64,000 nucleotides of DNA, taken from Dipylidium caninum (taxonomy: Eukaryota; Platyhelminthes; Cestoda; Cyclophyllidea; Dipylidiidae). Shown piece by piece: positions 24,273 through 36,594 of the stretch (position 1 is the first letter of the stretch; each line of letters opens with the position of its first letter). Where the stretch lies: NCBI GenBank assembly GCA_017562135.1, contig QEYB01000963.1:186001-250000 (forward strand), read 5' to 3'. A model generated the notes under the pieces. It had not been told where the DNA came from. It searched no databases and was given only the letters and a program-made list of their open reading frames with translations. The position numbers were made by a program, and so were the translations under genes.

Positions 24273-26303
24273 GACTTTATTACCACTTGTCCTAAGAAAT
24301 AAAACCTAAAGTACTACCTCACTCCATGCGTCATTGTATATAACACCTGAGTGTCAAACATCTTTATTTACAAAAAAATGGCTACTTCTTAAGGAAATAC
24401 GAAAAAGCTAAGTAGTTGCTTTGTACTGGTGTTGACTCACTGATATCTCTATGAGGCCATGGTCTAAATTACCCTCCTGTCAAGACCTTCCATTCACTAC
24501 TGATACCCTGTAGCCCTCGATAACGCATTAGTTTTGAACTGAAGTGACCGGTCAAATGCCCAGAACACGGCTACATGTCATGATGGAATAAAATAAAGTG
24601 AGGAATTAAAATTTTGGTGTGAAGTCGAGAAATATGGTAGAATAGAAGATGAGAAATTTCGAAGAGTGAAAGAAGCTACACACTTCTAAAAGAATTAGGA
24701 CAAAAAGGTCTTTCTAACCTAAAGGAGTAGTGGAGTCTAAATAACAAGGGATTATTAAATTCTCCAAGCTATTCTGATGAAATTGACAGGTAAATAAAGT
24801 AAATAAGGTTAAATAATAATGTGAAAGAGGATATCGCTAATGTCTTTAGTAGATCAAAAAGGAAGGAAACAACAATAGCAATCCTATTAAAACCCTCTGA
24901 AATGGGGCACTGTAATCGGTCCTCACCAAATTAGAGGATGAGCCGATTAAAAAAATGGAATTAAACGGTAATTGCGTTATTTTCGTAAGTCAACTTCCAT
25001 GGGGAGAAAGTGAAATTAGCGTATGCGTCACGTTTTGCGTGCCCCACCGGGTGAATGTTCACCACTGTGCCAAGTAGGCGCATCTCCCACTCAAGGGGAG
25101 AGGAATGGAAGGGGATGGGTGAAGAGTCATCTTGGCTAACTGGCTAGAAAGATAGCTGGCCTGGGAGACGAGCGTGTGTGGCCTGGCCCAAAACGCATTT
25201 CGGTTGCGTGCCGACGCTGTCACTCAAAATCCGTGATTTGGTGGAGAAATAGTGACAAATGCAACATCAGCTACCCTAATGATATGAACTACTTAAGGTA
25301 GAATAAAAAAAATTTAACAAGGAAAGACGAAAGCAGGATTCAAGTACCACCTAGTGCATGCTTGAAATTGGAAATGTGGAGGGGAAGGATATTTTTACCG
25401 GAAGAAGAGGCCATGGTTAAGCAAAAGGAGGACATTCAACGTGTTTTGTTAAATCAACCAGAGCGAAAGTAACAGATCGCCCGAGATTTGTGTGTTTAAT
25501 TGGGGTCTCAAAAATTTTAGTCAATTAAATTTGGCTCTATCGGAATGCCAAACGTCTTTACTGACTCTATTTCACAAGTAGAAGATAAATATTGCAAAGC
25601 AGGAGCGAAATTGCTTCATTACAAAGCCAACATCCCAATCAGAGCATTGGGGAGTGACAATCGCAGAACTTGGACATAAATCATGGTTAGGGAGGACAAA
25701 GCTCCATCAAGCGTTAACTTTATAGACAAAGTCGGGTTAGGAGGACTAATGCATATCTTTAAAAATTTTGGAGAAATTGACCAAAAGGATTTTAAAGTGG
25801 GATTAAAGAAACACAAAAATGACTTTCTCAGAATGAGTCTAGAAAGCTGGGAAAATTGGCTTAAACGGCTATGAATCAAGCTGTGGTAGAAAAAGACAAC
25901 AGAATGGGATCCTCATGGCATGTTTGTGCCAGGTAAGTTGAAGATACCAAGCAGTAAGACGCACGAAGAGGAGGTTTGCATTACGTTTAACATTCTCCTT
26001 GAGTGACCGATTTGCCTCAAGGCTCTGTCACGAAAGACAATAGAGCAGGGGAAATGGGTGATCAAGAAAAGACTCAATGGGGTAGCCTTCTCAATAAAAG
26101 GGAATAAGTGTTTAGTAGGCCGCGAAAATCGAAAGATCAAGTCACAATCCCGAGATTATTGACAAGTCTTTTTGAACGACGCCAGTGTTAATTGGTAAGA
26201 AATTTGAAAGGGTCAAAATGCTACAGTACGGTGGTAATATGACTTATTAAACTGTCTCGCAGGGATTTATAATCAAACGAAAATTTACATTAAACAGAGT
26301 AGG

Positions 26304-26325
26304 ACGCACGCACGCACGCACGCAC
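26304..26325 (+). repeat. ACGC tetranucleotide microsatellite
   Basis: Five tandem ACGC/GCAC units. Confidence 0.85.
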
Positions 26326-28342
26326 AGAAATGATCCACCTCGTAGTGACAATACAGGCATAGAAATTACCCTATGTACAAGTTTAGAAATGGTATAAACT
26401 AAACAAATGTGGCCGTGAGATAGGGGTACCCAGCGCCGCAGAACATGTACACTTGTTGAAACAGGCGTTATTAAGGTCGTTACTTTGCCCCGCCCCCCTA
26501 CCCCCCCTCCTCCCCGCCCCTCCCTTTCACCTTCGTTCTAGCTGCAAACGGAAACAATGCGAAAAGGAGACAAGTACTGGCAGCCCAATAACGGTGAGGA
26601 AGAAGAGCACACAGCTAGATTTATATTGGGTGTTCACAAACACACACGTACGCCGACACGATGACACGCGGACTAAACACCTGGCTGTACGTTAACAACA
26701 CTTGACAGTGACACGTTCAGCCATTCCACCTCCCTCGCCTCTCCCCACCTTCTATTCTATTCACAGTCCACCCTGACTTCGTCCAGACCCGCACGAACGG
26801 AAGTAGCAAAATTACAATACACGGGTATGAACACACACATAGACACACGAGGACAAGTTGTGGGCGTCTCCGCCTAACTCAAAGGTAGATAGTAAAATTT
26901 AGCATAAGAGTATCAGCTGAGAAATGAGAGGGTGCCTGCATAAACCCATTTGACGACCCGGAGAGTAATAATAAAGTTAAATGAATAATAGCGTCTCGTT
27001 TTCCATTTAGGACGCATCGGCTCGTAATGTAGTGGGATTAATTTGAACAGCTACCAAAAGAGCGCTTCTGGGGTAACTTAGGCGTAGGCTGAGGGTACTG
27101 AGGTTTCTTTTATACGAATATATCAGGCGAATGAACGAAAATGTAAGTCTATGCAAATTCGATTCAGACAAAAAGTGGATGAAAGCAACGTGAGCGTGTA
27201 GAAGAGCAGTTAATGTGTTGATTATGTGGGAAAGGACCATTGAAATATTATGAAAAGAAGAAGGAAGGGTTAATGAGTCAAGCTTAAGGAGAGTTGATTG
27301 ATAATCTCTTAGGTAAATAGGATTATAAAAGGAATGTCGAGAGAACATATAGTTAGGAGTGTGAAAGTACGAAGAGTAACTGTACTAGATTTCCATTATG
27401 GTATCAAAAAGCAAAGAGTAAATGAAATCAGACTGTGCATTGCCACAGTATATACCAGATGAGGGTTATATATAGTATTAAACTTACCGGAAAAGGAATG
27501 TGAAGCGAGTGTAGAATCTCCGAAGATTCGTGTAATATCCTCACGCGAGTATTGTAATTCTCGTGATCGCACCAAATAGACCTAAAAAAGCATAGACGAT
27601 AAAAAGGACGTAAGATAGCCAAACAAGTAAGAAAATGCCATCTTTCAAAATTAAACATATGCAGTGACGGGACGAAGACTAATACTAAACATTAAGTGAG
27701 TAGATATGAGACAGTGTAATCGAATGTTAAAAGTTCGACAGTTTCGTCTCATTTTCTAGGTCATCTCTTGTTTATTCATGTCATTTCGATTGAGCATGGT
27801 AGACATGACCCAAAACTCAATTGCTCTAAACTCTCAAACAAAAGAACTCTTCATGGATAAGGATAGGATAGTGGATAAAAAAAACGTTTCACAATCCAGG
27901 CCTGACCTAGTTGTCAAAGCAATACGATGGGGAGACAGGATATCTGATCTCGATGATATACTAACGCAAATGAGGCTTTTGCATCTTCTTAATTGTTTAG
28001 GCTAATGGGCTAGTGGTGGATACATCCAATCCAAAACGGTGCGACGGAGAAACAGACAATGTTGTGGAATATCGAAAAGAGCGTTGACCCCTAAGACCAG
28101 ACGTCTAGTCGATGCATAATTAAACATATTCGTCGACCACTTATACAGGAGAAGCAGCTCGTCAGTGGCGAAGGGGGATTTTGTAGAACGGAGCAAAGGA
28201 AAAGGAAATACGCGATTGGTGAACTCATAAATTCGAGTTTGACATGAACATACACACTGTGATTAACTCACCTCCAGGTAAAAGAATTGACTTACGGTTA
28301 ATGGAGTTAAGCAGACGAAAAGGAGATTACTAAGTCAATAGG

Positions 28343-31300
28343 TTAAAAATGAATAATAAAGCTTAAATATTCGACCACCTGAAAAGGGAGGACAGATGCT
28401 CTGAGGAGGGAAACCACGCGAAAAAAGGGGTTGGGGAATATACCATCTAACCACTGATAGACCCAAATCGAAATAACGCAATGTATCATCGTTATTAAAA
28501 AGATCAAATGCCATAAAGGGACCTTCTTGTACACGCGAGGTAGTAACTCACAGAATGAGCGCAAATTCTTTTAATAACCTGCCATGCGTGATTCTCCACC
28601 ATGGGATGATGAAAAAGATTAACTAAAGCAAAAGCTCCATCCGTCTCCTTGTTGATTAGCAGACTGGCATAGGTGGTAGGTACTATGGATGAATCAGGAT
28701 CCAAGGACGCATTCACCGACTTGAGTCGCCGTAGCACATTACTCTTTTTGACGTCTATAAGGCATAATGAAGACCCGAAGGTCTGAAGTCTTGTAATTAC
28801 TGCCCAGGGATAGTCAAAGAACGGCATGCAAATCCAGAGAGAATGATGGTATTGACCATAAGATCCTTACGTAAAGCTTACCAGAACTAGTGAAGATAAC
28901 AAGAGTCAATGAAATGGAGGATACATAAGAAAGGAGAGAAATTCTGGAGCCTTTAATATTAGATTGAGAAATAGTTGGAAGAAAAGGAAAAAAAGAGTGC
29001 TGTTCGAAAGATTTGGGAAGGATAAGGGGTGCATTTATAAATGTGGTTGGTATCTCATACACACAAACATATGTGCATCCTGGTGAACGTAGACAAAGCA
29101 CACTAGGATAGGTTAGTCACATACTACCGTGTCCAAAACACAGGAGTTAACATAACAAGTTCATATACCTACTAGGGAAATGGAAGAGACGGTGACCACA
29201 AGTAAGTTCATTAATGCGAGGGTGTTAGGAGGACTATAGTCTATATATTGATGGAAAACATAATAAGAGGGATTTCGGCCAATTTTGGTTAAACGAGGAA
29301 GACATCAAATTAGGGTGCAATAGTCAAGAGAAGGGAACAGGCGTTAGCAGTAATTTTGCCGCCATATACCTTATTAGTATAACACTCTTTTAACCTTAAC
29401 TTAGGATATCACCCACATGATTCTATATTTGTGGAGCATGATGGGGCTGATAACGAGTGCCAAAAGCATGTAAGCCTGGTGGCTGAGAGGTGCTTTCAAA
29501 AAACTCATGCCTTTGAAGGTCTAAACTTTAAACATCTTCACTCGCAAAAGAAAGCGCCAGGAATGAGTTTAAGAGAAATTAGGAGCGAGTAAAAGTAGAG
29601 AGAAGGAAGTAGTAGCAACTGTTAATCATGCACATCACATTTCCATAAAATACACTGAAACAAATTGCAGAATTTATTGGTGCCAAGTTGGCAACAGACA
29701 TTCCATATTTTCAGTGATAATATGAGTTAGGACATGGTGTGAAATTACCTCAACAGAGAGGAAAGAGGAAGAGATTTTCGAAAAGAAACTAACATCTATT
29801 AGTATGTTTGAAATGAAAAATTAAAGTGACTTGATGAGACATGAGTAAAGACTGAAAACAAAATCGTGGTAACTTGAAAATAAACCAAAACCAAGTGTAA
29901 ATCCTACTGATGTGGTGTAGTAGTAACAAATCTCAAAAATCACACAAAAGTATATGGTCTTTTCATAAAGTGTAAGATCTCGAGAGTGTAAGTTGAAATA
30001 TCCGACTAATAGCCACAAAGCATGGTATGTTAATCATAATCATCACTATAAAGAGAAGTATAATGTTAGTATACCCAAATAGATGAAGCTCAAAAATGGT
30101 TCCGTCCAAAAAATTTACAAAGAACCATCTGCTTCCCCTTTCGCCGAATTCATTAAAATTTCTAACCGTGAGTCCCCATGAGATAAATAAGTGCCATTCT
30201 GCTTAGACGAATCCCCTTATTAAATGAAGAAAAATGTAACTTAGGGGAGAGGTAAAAAACAATCTGAGGACTAGAAAAAAAGTGACGAGAACATCGCATT
30301 TACGCCTTCATTCGATCAAAACTAAGAGTTTCGTATGCAATTCTAGTGGACATACAGCATAGAAGTTGAACTGATAATGAGGAGACTTGATTAACAACCC
30401 TAAAAGCACTCAAATATGTAAAGAGGATGCTGTATAATAAAAGAACAAAGACGAAGCATATTTTTGCGCAGATAAAATGTTGGTACGTGTCGATGGAGGA
30501 GATAGGTTTACCGAAAGAACAAAAAGGCTAATGATCTGACAAGTATGTAACAAATAAAGGGTTTTCACAGGTTAGTTAAGACTTAAAAGATTGTAGAGGA
30601 TAGTTAAACTAAAAAAACCATGCCAAATACGGGAAACTTAGTGGTTGAAGGCTTAGTGAAAAAGAGAAAATTGGTAATACGGGACAAATAATTTAATAAA
30701 AATAGACCTACCAGCAGCATCGCTAGCCGAGTCAATTTTGGATTCGAGGTCGTGAGGCAAACGAACATGCTTTGAAATAGTTTCGGACAGAGGAAGAAAT
30801 CCATAATTTACGGGCGAAGCACCTCTAGCAGAAAAGTCGTGTATAGAGGAGTAGGAGCAGTTAAAGCGGTTTAAACCAGCAGCACGAAATTGAGCTAGGG
30901 AAAAAGAGATCCGAAAAAACATTTCTCAAAACACTCTCCAGAGACTAGCTAAATCACAAAGTGGACAGCAGATTCCAAGGTTCGCAGCAATGTGCGGGAT
31001 GACAAATAAAAAGGATGGAATTGAATCGGATGCATTCAAAATTAGTATAAAGGATGAAAATTGTTTTCCGAAAGAGGGGGGTAGTTGTACAAAAGTATAG
31101 AGATATTTTTATTACACGAAGATATAAAGAGGAGACCAAAATGAAAACAAACCTGCAAGTTCGGGATAAAAAAGATGATAAGGAGCAAACTGGACGGAAC
31201 TACTGGTTTCAATAATAGGATCCGAAACACATGCCAAGAAAGCAGTAATATTCTTGCAATCTCGGACACGAAACTGCCGACATGCAGTAAGAACCGTGCA

Positions 31301-31704
31301 ACCTTCACAAAATCGAATAAAAATGCTATCAAATGCAAATATAAAGAGAAAAAGTACCTTGTTTGGATTGCTCCAAAGAGAATCGTACAATTCACACACT
31401 CATCGACGGTAACGGTGTTGACATGATCGAAAACGTAAATATAAGAATTCTATAATAAGAAAATCCAAAACGAACTTTGCAGTTTTTTATCCTAAATTGC
31501 TGTCCACTAACTTCATGAGGAAGCCTTCCACAAACAGCATTCGACTCGTTGGAAATTAGATACAACGCGGGATTGACAACCGCCGGCTTTTCCCTAAACG
31601 ATTAAGAGAATGCATACGTACCATTTGTAATTATTATTGTCGTCGTTGGGGGGAAAAATTGATAAACTACCGCGCTTGAAGGGCCTCGAGGCGTCAGCAC
31701 CCAT
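28343..31704 (-). CDS. RP2: RP2-like ARL3 GTPase-activating protein (XRP2)
   Basis: Ciliary-base GAP for the GTPase ARL3, controlling release of lipidated cargo into cilia. The exons are 31704-31622, 31593-31476, 31449-31358, 31325-31153, 30894-30712, 28950-28882, 28799-28552 and 28378-28343, giving 333 residues (human about 350). The N-terminus MGADAS is an N-myristoylation signal. Residues about 45-190 form the TBCC/C-CAP beta-helix with VSGQQFRIKNC, IYVFDHVNTVTVDEC, ACRQFRVRDCKN, SDPIIETSSSVQF and YPELA. Arg117 aligns with the human catalytic Arg118 and Glu137 with Glu138. The C-terminal half resembles the divergent NDK-like domain only weakly. Introns of 28, 26 and 32 nt separate the 5' exons and one of 1.76 kb lies further 3'. 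The last two exons are the least certain. Confidence 0.92.
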
Positions 31705-32749
31705 GATTACGAAAACGGTGCGCTTCTTTAGATAATTCACTTAAACAACGACATTTTCGTTTTAAACTCAGAGCTACTGACGACTTTACCATCAAAAACT
31801 GGACAAAACTTTCCTTTATTAAATTACCCTTTAATATTATTAATCAACGGCATTTGCAAGCCCCCAATCAAATTAGCATCTGCGACTATGATATCTCTTA
31901 GCGCATTCTGTAATAAGTCACTTTCATAGTCCTGTTTTGGTCCAGGAAGGCGTTTGAAAAATGATTTACTCTTAAGTATTTTAAACCCTATCTCTGCATA
32001 ATTATATTACTTTTTTATCTAGTCCCTTCGTAATTTCAATAGAAGACAACTGACATTTCTGATGTATACACGGGTACGACTTATATGTCACATCGTTAGC
32101 TGCCAGTTTGTGAACGTACGTTACAATCGAAACCGTCCACATCCCCTTTCCTGATACATTCTTCGAAAGTGGGGCAAGAGTGCATCATTTTCTGTTGCCA
32201 TTAGTTACGGTGTAGGTAACGTATGAGTTGAGGGAATTTCAATGTCCACCCCTTGGGCGATAAGAATTCTGTACACCTGTGTCGTAGTTAATATATGTTA
32301 TTTGGTTTCAATGGTTTCTTGTGAAAAATCTGCGATATATTAAATACCAGGAAGAATGCATAGTTCGATAGGATTGCATAGACATATTGGTTTATACAAT
32401 TTTGTGGGTTTAAATATGATTAATTACGTATATATCTCTATTCCTATTAATTTCGGTGACTTATATGTTCTTGATATCCCGATTACTTCATTCCCCTTTG
32501 TGTAGCACTTACAAAGATATAGATCAGGGATTTCGGTTAATCAGCAGTTTTCACTTCATGTTAACGCTCTACTCTGTTAGTAACTTACTATACCGAAATA
32601 CGACATTAATCTTCGAGTTGCATTTAACTGTGATTACTCCATTTAATCGTTAATTGCTGCTTCTCTAACAAATATTCGTATGTTCGACACTAATTTAATG
32701 TCATAAGCTTACCATTCATAAGGTATTCCCTTCGATAGGCTACAAAGTA
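31705..32749. promoter_or_regulatory. Head-to-head spacer between RP2 and DNAAF6
   Basis: The start codons of RP2 (-) and DNAAF6 (+) are 1,045 bp apart and point outward, so both promoters must lie here unless 5' exons are missing. The sequence is AT-rich with no credible exon. Both genes serve cilia, so a shared bidirectional promoter is plausible. I did not identify an RFX-type X-box by eye. Confidence 0.45.
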
Positions 32750-34710
32750 ATGGATTCAATGTTTACGGCTAGTGACCTATTCGCTCTAAAAAATCTCCTG
32801 TCGCCAGATAATGGTTCTAGTGACGAAGAAGCGGTACGTTGGCGTTTAAACAATGAATCTCCAACCATCCAAATAATTTAGAAAAAACCTGTGTACAGAA
32901 TTTGATTGAAACTAATTTGTGTACTAGTATCTATTCACTCAATTTGATTAAATGCATACAGATAATGACATGTGTTCATTTTCTACCCTAGTTGGCCAAA
33001 CCATCTATTCGAAATAATCCGGGTGATATTGGACCGAAAAAAAAACAAAGGAAGAAACGAGGTAATTTTGCAATTTGGAGAATTTAATGCTCTGAAGAGG
33101 AGGATAGCAAACCACCGACAGATCCGAATGCCATCTGGCAGACAGATGAAGTTCTCGAAACTGTCTGTGTTGAAGACATATACGATCCACGACCTCAACC
33201 GGAGTAAGTTCCCATTGTCAATCAAGTCTCCACGGTTTAGTGAGAAAATGAAACAAGAAATTTAATTATCAAATCTATCATTGGTCAGAGTCATGTAGTA
33301 ATTAATGAAAGGCAAGTTATTACCTCTTGGTGGTTTCATCTCGGTGACCACCTTTTCTATTCGCTCTGTGAAAGTAATTTATATCTCTTCTACATGGAAT
33401 TACCTTGGATAAAATTTGGATCCTTTCACCCTTCTTTCTTAACCTCTCGTATAGTTTATTGCTCTCTCACTTCATTTGTGCCCTCGAAATACTTAGAGAG
33501 GAAAATGGGACTTATATACTACGCACCCCAGATCGCATATGCATTAACAAAAAAACGCATATTGATTCTAATTTTTACACAAGAATGTGTACTTATTAAA
33601 ACTTATCGTGAGTTGGACATTAATTTACACCTGTACATCTTCCAAATGGTGCTTATAAATGAGTGGAAGAACTTATTTCTTTGTTTTATTAAGAGAAAAT
33701 GAAATAAAGTTTATGTCAAAGGTGACTCTCAAAGTCAAGAGTATAAAACTTCAGCATATTGCAATTCTTTAGACTGCTAGAGGAAAAGGCTGGTAGTTAG
33801 AAGTTATTCAATTTTTGTATTGCGCTAACAGCATAAAGATTTATAGTCAACTTATTTTGGCCAATTAATTAATATCCTCTGTATCTGAGTTACCGCCAGC
33901 TTATTTAAACTTCTCTGCAAACTTAAGTCTCTCTCTGCGGGTATCAAAGAATACGTCTTCCGAACCACTTACGCACCACACTACCACGCAGCAAATCATA
34001 CACCAAAGTTGGTACATTTATTATACCGTATGGTCATGTAGAATAACGAACAAGAATCCGTGTGGTTTTGACATTTACCTTCTGGAATTTGTGTTTATAA
34101 GGGTGTGTGTTTTGAGAGATCGGTGAAACGAGGTGTACACATATGTAGGCGGAGGTTGAGGATTTTGTTAAATCGGCGGTTTTTGTTCCATCTTTTCCAC
34201 CCCATTATGACATTTTATTAAGGTATGAAATGTTCTTCAAGCAGGACGTGAGTGCTGAGGACATGTATTTGCAGATGGGACCCAAAAATCCAACTACCGC
34301 TTGTTGTGAATACCTAGTGGTAGGAACTCTACTAGTGTCGACCTAATTACAGATAAACGCTGATACATAATTTATCTTGACATGGATTTTATGTTTTGAG
34401 GTGAGGGTCAAATTACCGGAGACGGTTAAAGAGGATATAAAACTTGATGTCAAGGAGCAATTTATAGATCTTCGTACCAAAAAATAGTGAGTTTCGCCTA
34501 TAAATTACTTCGGTTGTCACGTACGCTTATATACTGCTTATTAAAAAGTGTTAAATTAAACGTCGCCTCTTTTTTTCTTTCAGCAGGCTCGGCCTTCATA
34601 CACCGAATCCAGTTAAACCGGAGTTATCTAAAGCCAAATGGCTGTCAGACCAATGGACTCTTGAGATTACATTGGTGAATAACCGGGAGTTCGATTTCAT
34701 GAATTTCTAA
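32750..34710 (+). CDS. DNAAF6: Dynein axonemal assembly factor 6 (PIH1D3)
   Basis: Cytoplasmic co-chaperone that works with HSP90 to preassemble axonemal dynein arms. The exons are 32750-32833, 32992-33061, 33098-33203, 34223-34319, 34401-34486 and 34584-34710, giving 189 residues (human 214). The N-terminus MDSMFTASDLFALKNLLSP matches the short leading helix of the family, followed by NNPGDIGP and a Lys-rich linker. The C-terminal CS-like/PIH half shows YEMFFKQDVSAEDMYLQM, CCEYLVVRVKLPE, KEQFIDLRTK, WTLEITLVNNREFDF and ends MNF, as in PIH1D3. Intron 2 is 36 nt and intron 3 about 1 kb. An AATAAA lies 25 bp past the stop. The gene is divergent from RP2. Confidence 0.92.
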
Positions 34711-34734
34711 CGATGTTGGAACCGCTCTGTACAT

Positions 34735-34740
34735 AATAAA
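34735..34740 (+). terminator. Poly(A) signal of DNAAF6
   Basis: A canonical AATAAA lies 25 bp downstream of the DNAAF6 stop codon, on the same strand. Confidence 0.6.
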
Positions 34741-36594
34741 GTTGTAAGAGGAAACTGAACGGATTATGGAGATAAAATGGAAAGCCTCACTTCACCACCT
34801 CACCATTTCAGTTTGACCTCAGCGTTGTCACGCTTCCTACACCTCGAGGCAACCGGAATGACCCTCGATTAATGATGGCAAGTTCAGGAGGGTTGGGAAG
34901 ACGAGGAAGGGCCGCGAGCGGGGAGGGGAGACTGACAACATGCCGAAGTTAGATCGTTTGGGCTAAGTACATGACCAGGAAAGGCTTAAGGGACACGGCA
35001 GGAAGACAATCTGAGGTCCAAAGCTTCAGGGAAATGGTTAAAATGTGCAAGCTTGCATCACGACAAGGGAGCTTCCACCAAAGAAAGGACTGTTTGACTT
35101 TAAGATTATGGACAAGTCGCGGAGGTATTCACAATAAATATATGAAGGTAAACGTTGGTTGTTTTCGACCATAATGAGTAACTCTCAGCCAAAAAAATCA
35201 CATTAAATGCAATGTTTGTCGAAAATTAAGCGCGATTTACTTTAAGATTATGATAATACTACAGGAATGTGCGTTCAAATCTGAATTATCCATCCAACGT
35301 CCTCACAACCTTCGTTCATAAGCATAAAGTTTACCAAATTACGTTGAATAAGTTAAAACTTCAAACGATGTGTTTATCCCACATGGAAATCTACTCAAAT
35401 CTTTGAAAATTTAAACGGGAAAAATAAGACCAGTTTATGCTTTGTTTCGACCAATTAACAAATTATATGACTTTCTAGTATTGGCCGGGATTGTTTTACT
35501 GTCATTGATTTTTTTTAAAGTTCACACGCAGGTCGTGTATTTGGTCGATGTTAGGGGACTTACGCAGTTATTGAGCGGCAGGTGAATTTGCTATACTGTA
35601 AAGAGATGTTTACGGTAATTTAGAAGAGAAATAAATCGTGACAAGGTTTGCCTTGGTTATTGGCCTCACTTTCTCTATCTCTATACTGAAAATTCACGTA
35701 TACATTGATGTAATTGACTTGCTGTAGCAATGGTCCCTTGGAATTACCAGAAATGACCGAAGAATCCACTTTTCGCGTTAGTACTATTGTTTCCCATCCA
35801 TAAAATTGACCAAGGGAAGTATTGGGAGCAAGACTCAGAGTAATGAGATGACTGTATCCGATTATTTGGTGAAATAGTCCTTGTCAATTCTGCCCATAAA
35901 TGCTCCTCCATCATGTGAAAATATTCTCTCAAATTGTAAATCCAAATTTCTCATCGTCATCCATTGCCAATTCTCTGTATATCTAAAATAATGATGATGC
36001 TTAACCCGTGTTAAAGGACGATGGAACAAGGCACTTTTGGGTAGGAATTAGAGGAATAAACTAGACCTTAATATATGTATGCCACTTTTACCGATAAATA
36101 AAGGCTAACATGCCTCATAAGATTTGTATAAAAGTCGAAGCAATGGAGTTACATAGAAGAGGACCAGTTGATTTGTCTAATACAACTTGACACCTTTGCG
36201 ACTTTAAAAAGGACGTGAACACCTTTTAATTTTTCCTTAACTCATTAATTATGATAAAACATCAATCGTTCATCGTCGTTCTTTATTGCCAATAGTTTCT
36301 GTCCAATCTGAAGATCGAATGCGTCAAAGGCGCTTAATCAAGTCGGCCCATCCATTTTTGTGCACCCTCCCAATGGCCATAAAACCAATCAATGAAAAAG
36401 TGACCATGAGTTTCACCAATGAGATGCGCGCCTGGCGCTAACTGTGCGTCCAATTAACGAGCGTGTGGTTGGCGGCGCAAGTTTTAGCGGCATCCACGCA
36501 CGCTCAGAGTGGCCTGGTTTCCAGCTAACCCTTATACCATCTGGAAAGCCGTTGAGGAACCCGAAAATATTGTCATTTCTTTTGCCTCTAGACA
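34741..36594. other. Intergenic, no gene seen
   Basis: AT-rich spacer between the DNAAF6 end and the tetraspanin start. It must hold the tetraspanin promoter, but no exon or named element could be supported. Confidence 0.5.

Larger units (their letters stand above)
16839..28342. other. Gene-poor region of 11.5 kb, purine-rich on +
   Basis: No recognisable exon. The + strand is visibly enriched in A and G through most of it (for instance 43 of 60 bases at 18781-18840 by hand count). It contains CA/TG microsatellites, the tandem repeat at 23529-24272 and an ACGC repeat at 26304-26325. Candidate open frames, for example 17639-17515 (-), 25683-25874 (+), 27778-28005 (+) and 28196-28002 (-), lack motifs or splice support. 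The skew matches that of intronic DNA transcribed from the - strand, so long introns of the 16292-16838 gene are a possible explanation. Confidence 0.4.

Noticed and set aside
24968..25093. - strand frame reading MRLLGTVVNIHPVGHAKRD
   Set aside because: Short, with no usable donor or acceptor. It could be chance in a GC-richer patch.
25683..25874. 63-codon + strand frame, VREDKAPSSVNFIDKV onward
   Set aside because: Composition is plausible but there is no motif or splice evidence. The opposite strand is open over the same span, so neither is favoured.
28002..28196. - strand frame ending RRTVLDWMYPPLAH as a final RP2 exon
   Set aside because: RP2 already reaches a stop at 28343 in a consistent frame, and no acceptor in the right phase joins to this segment.
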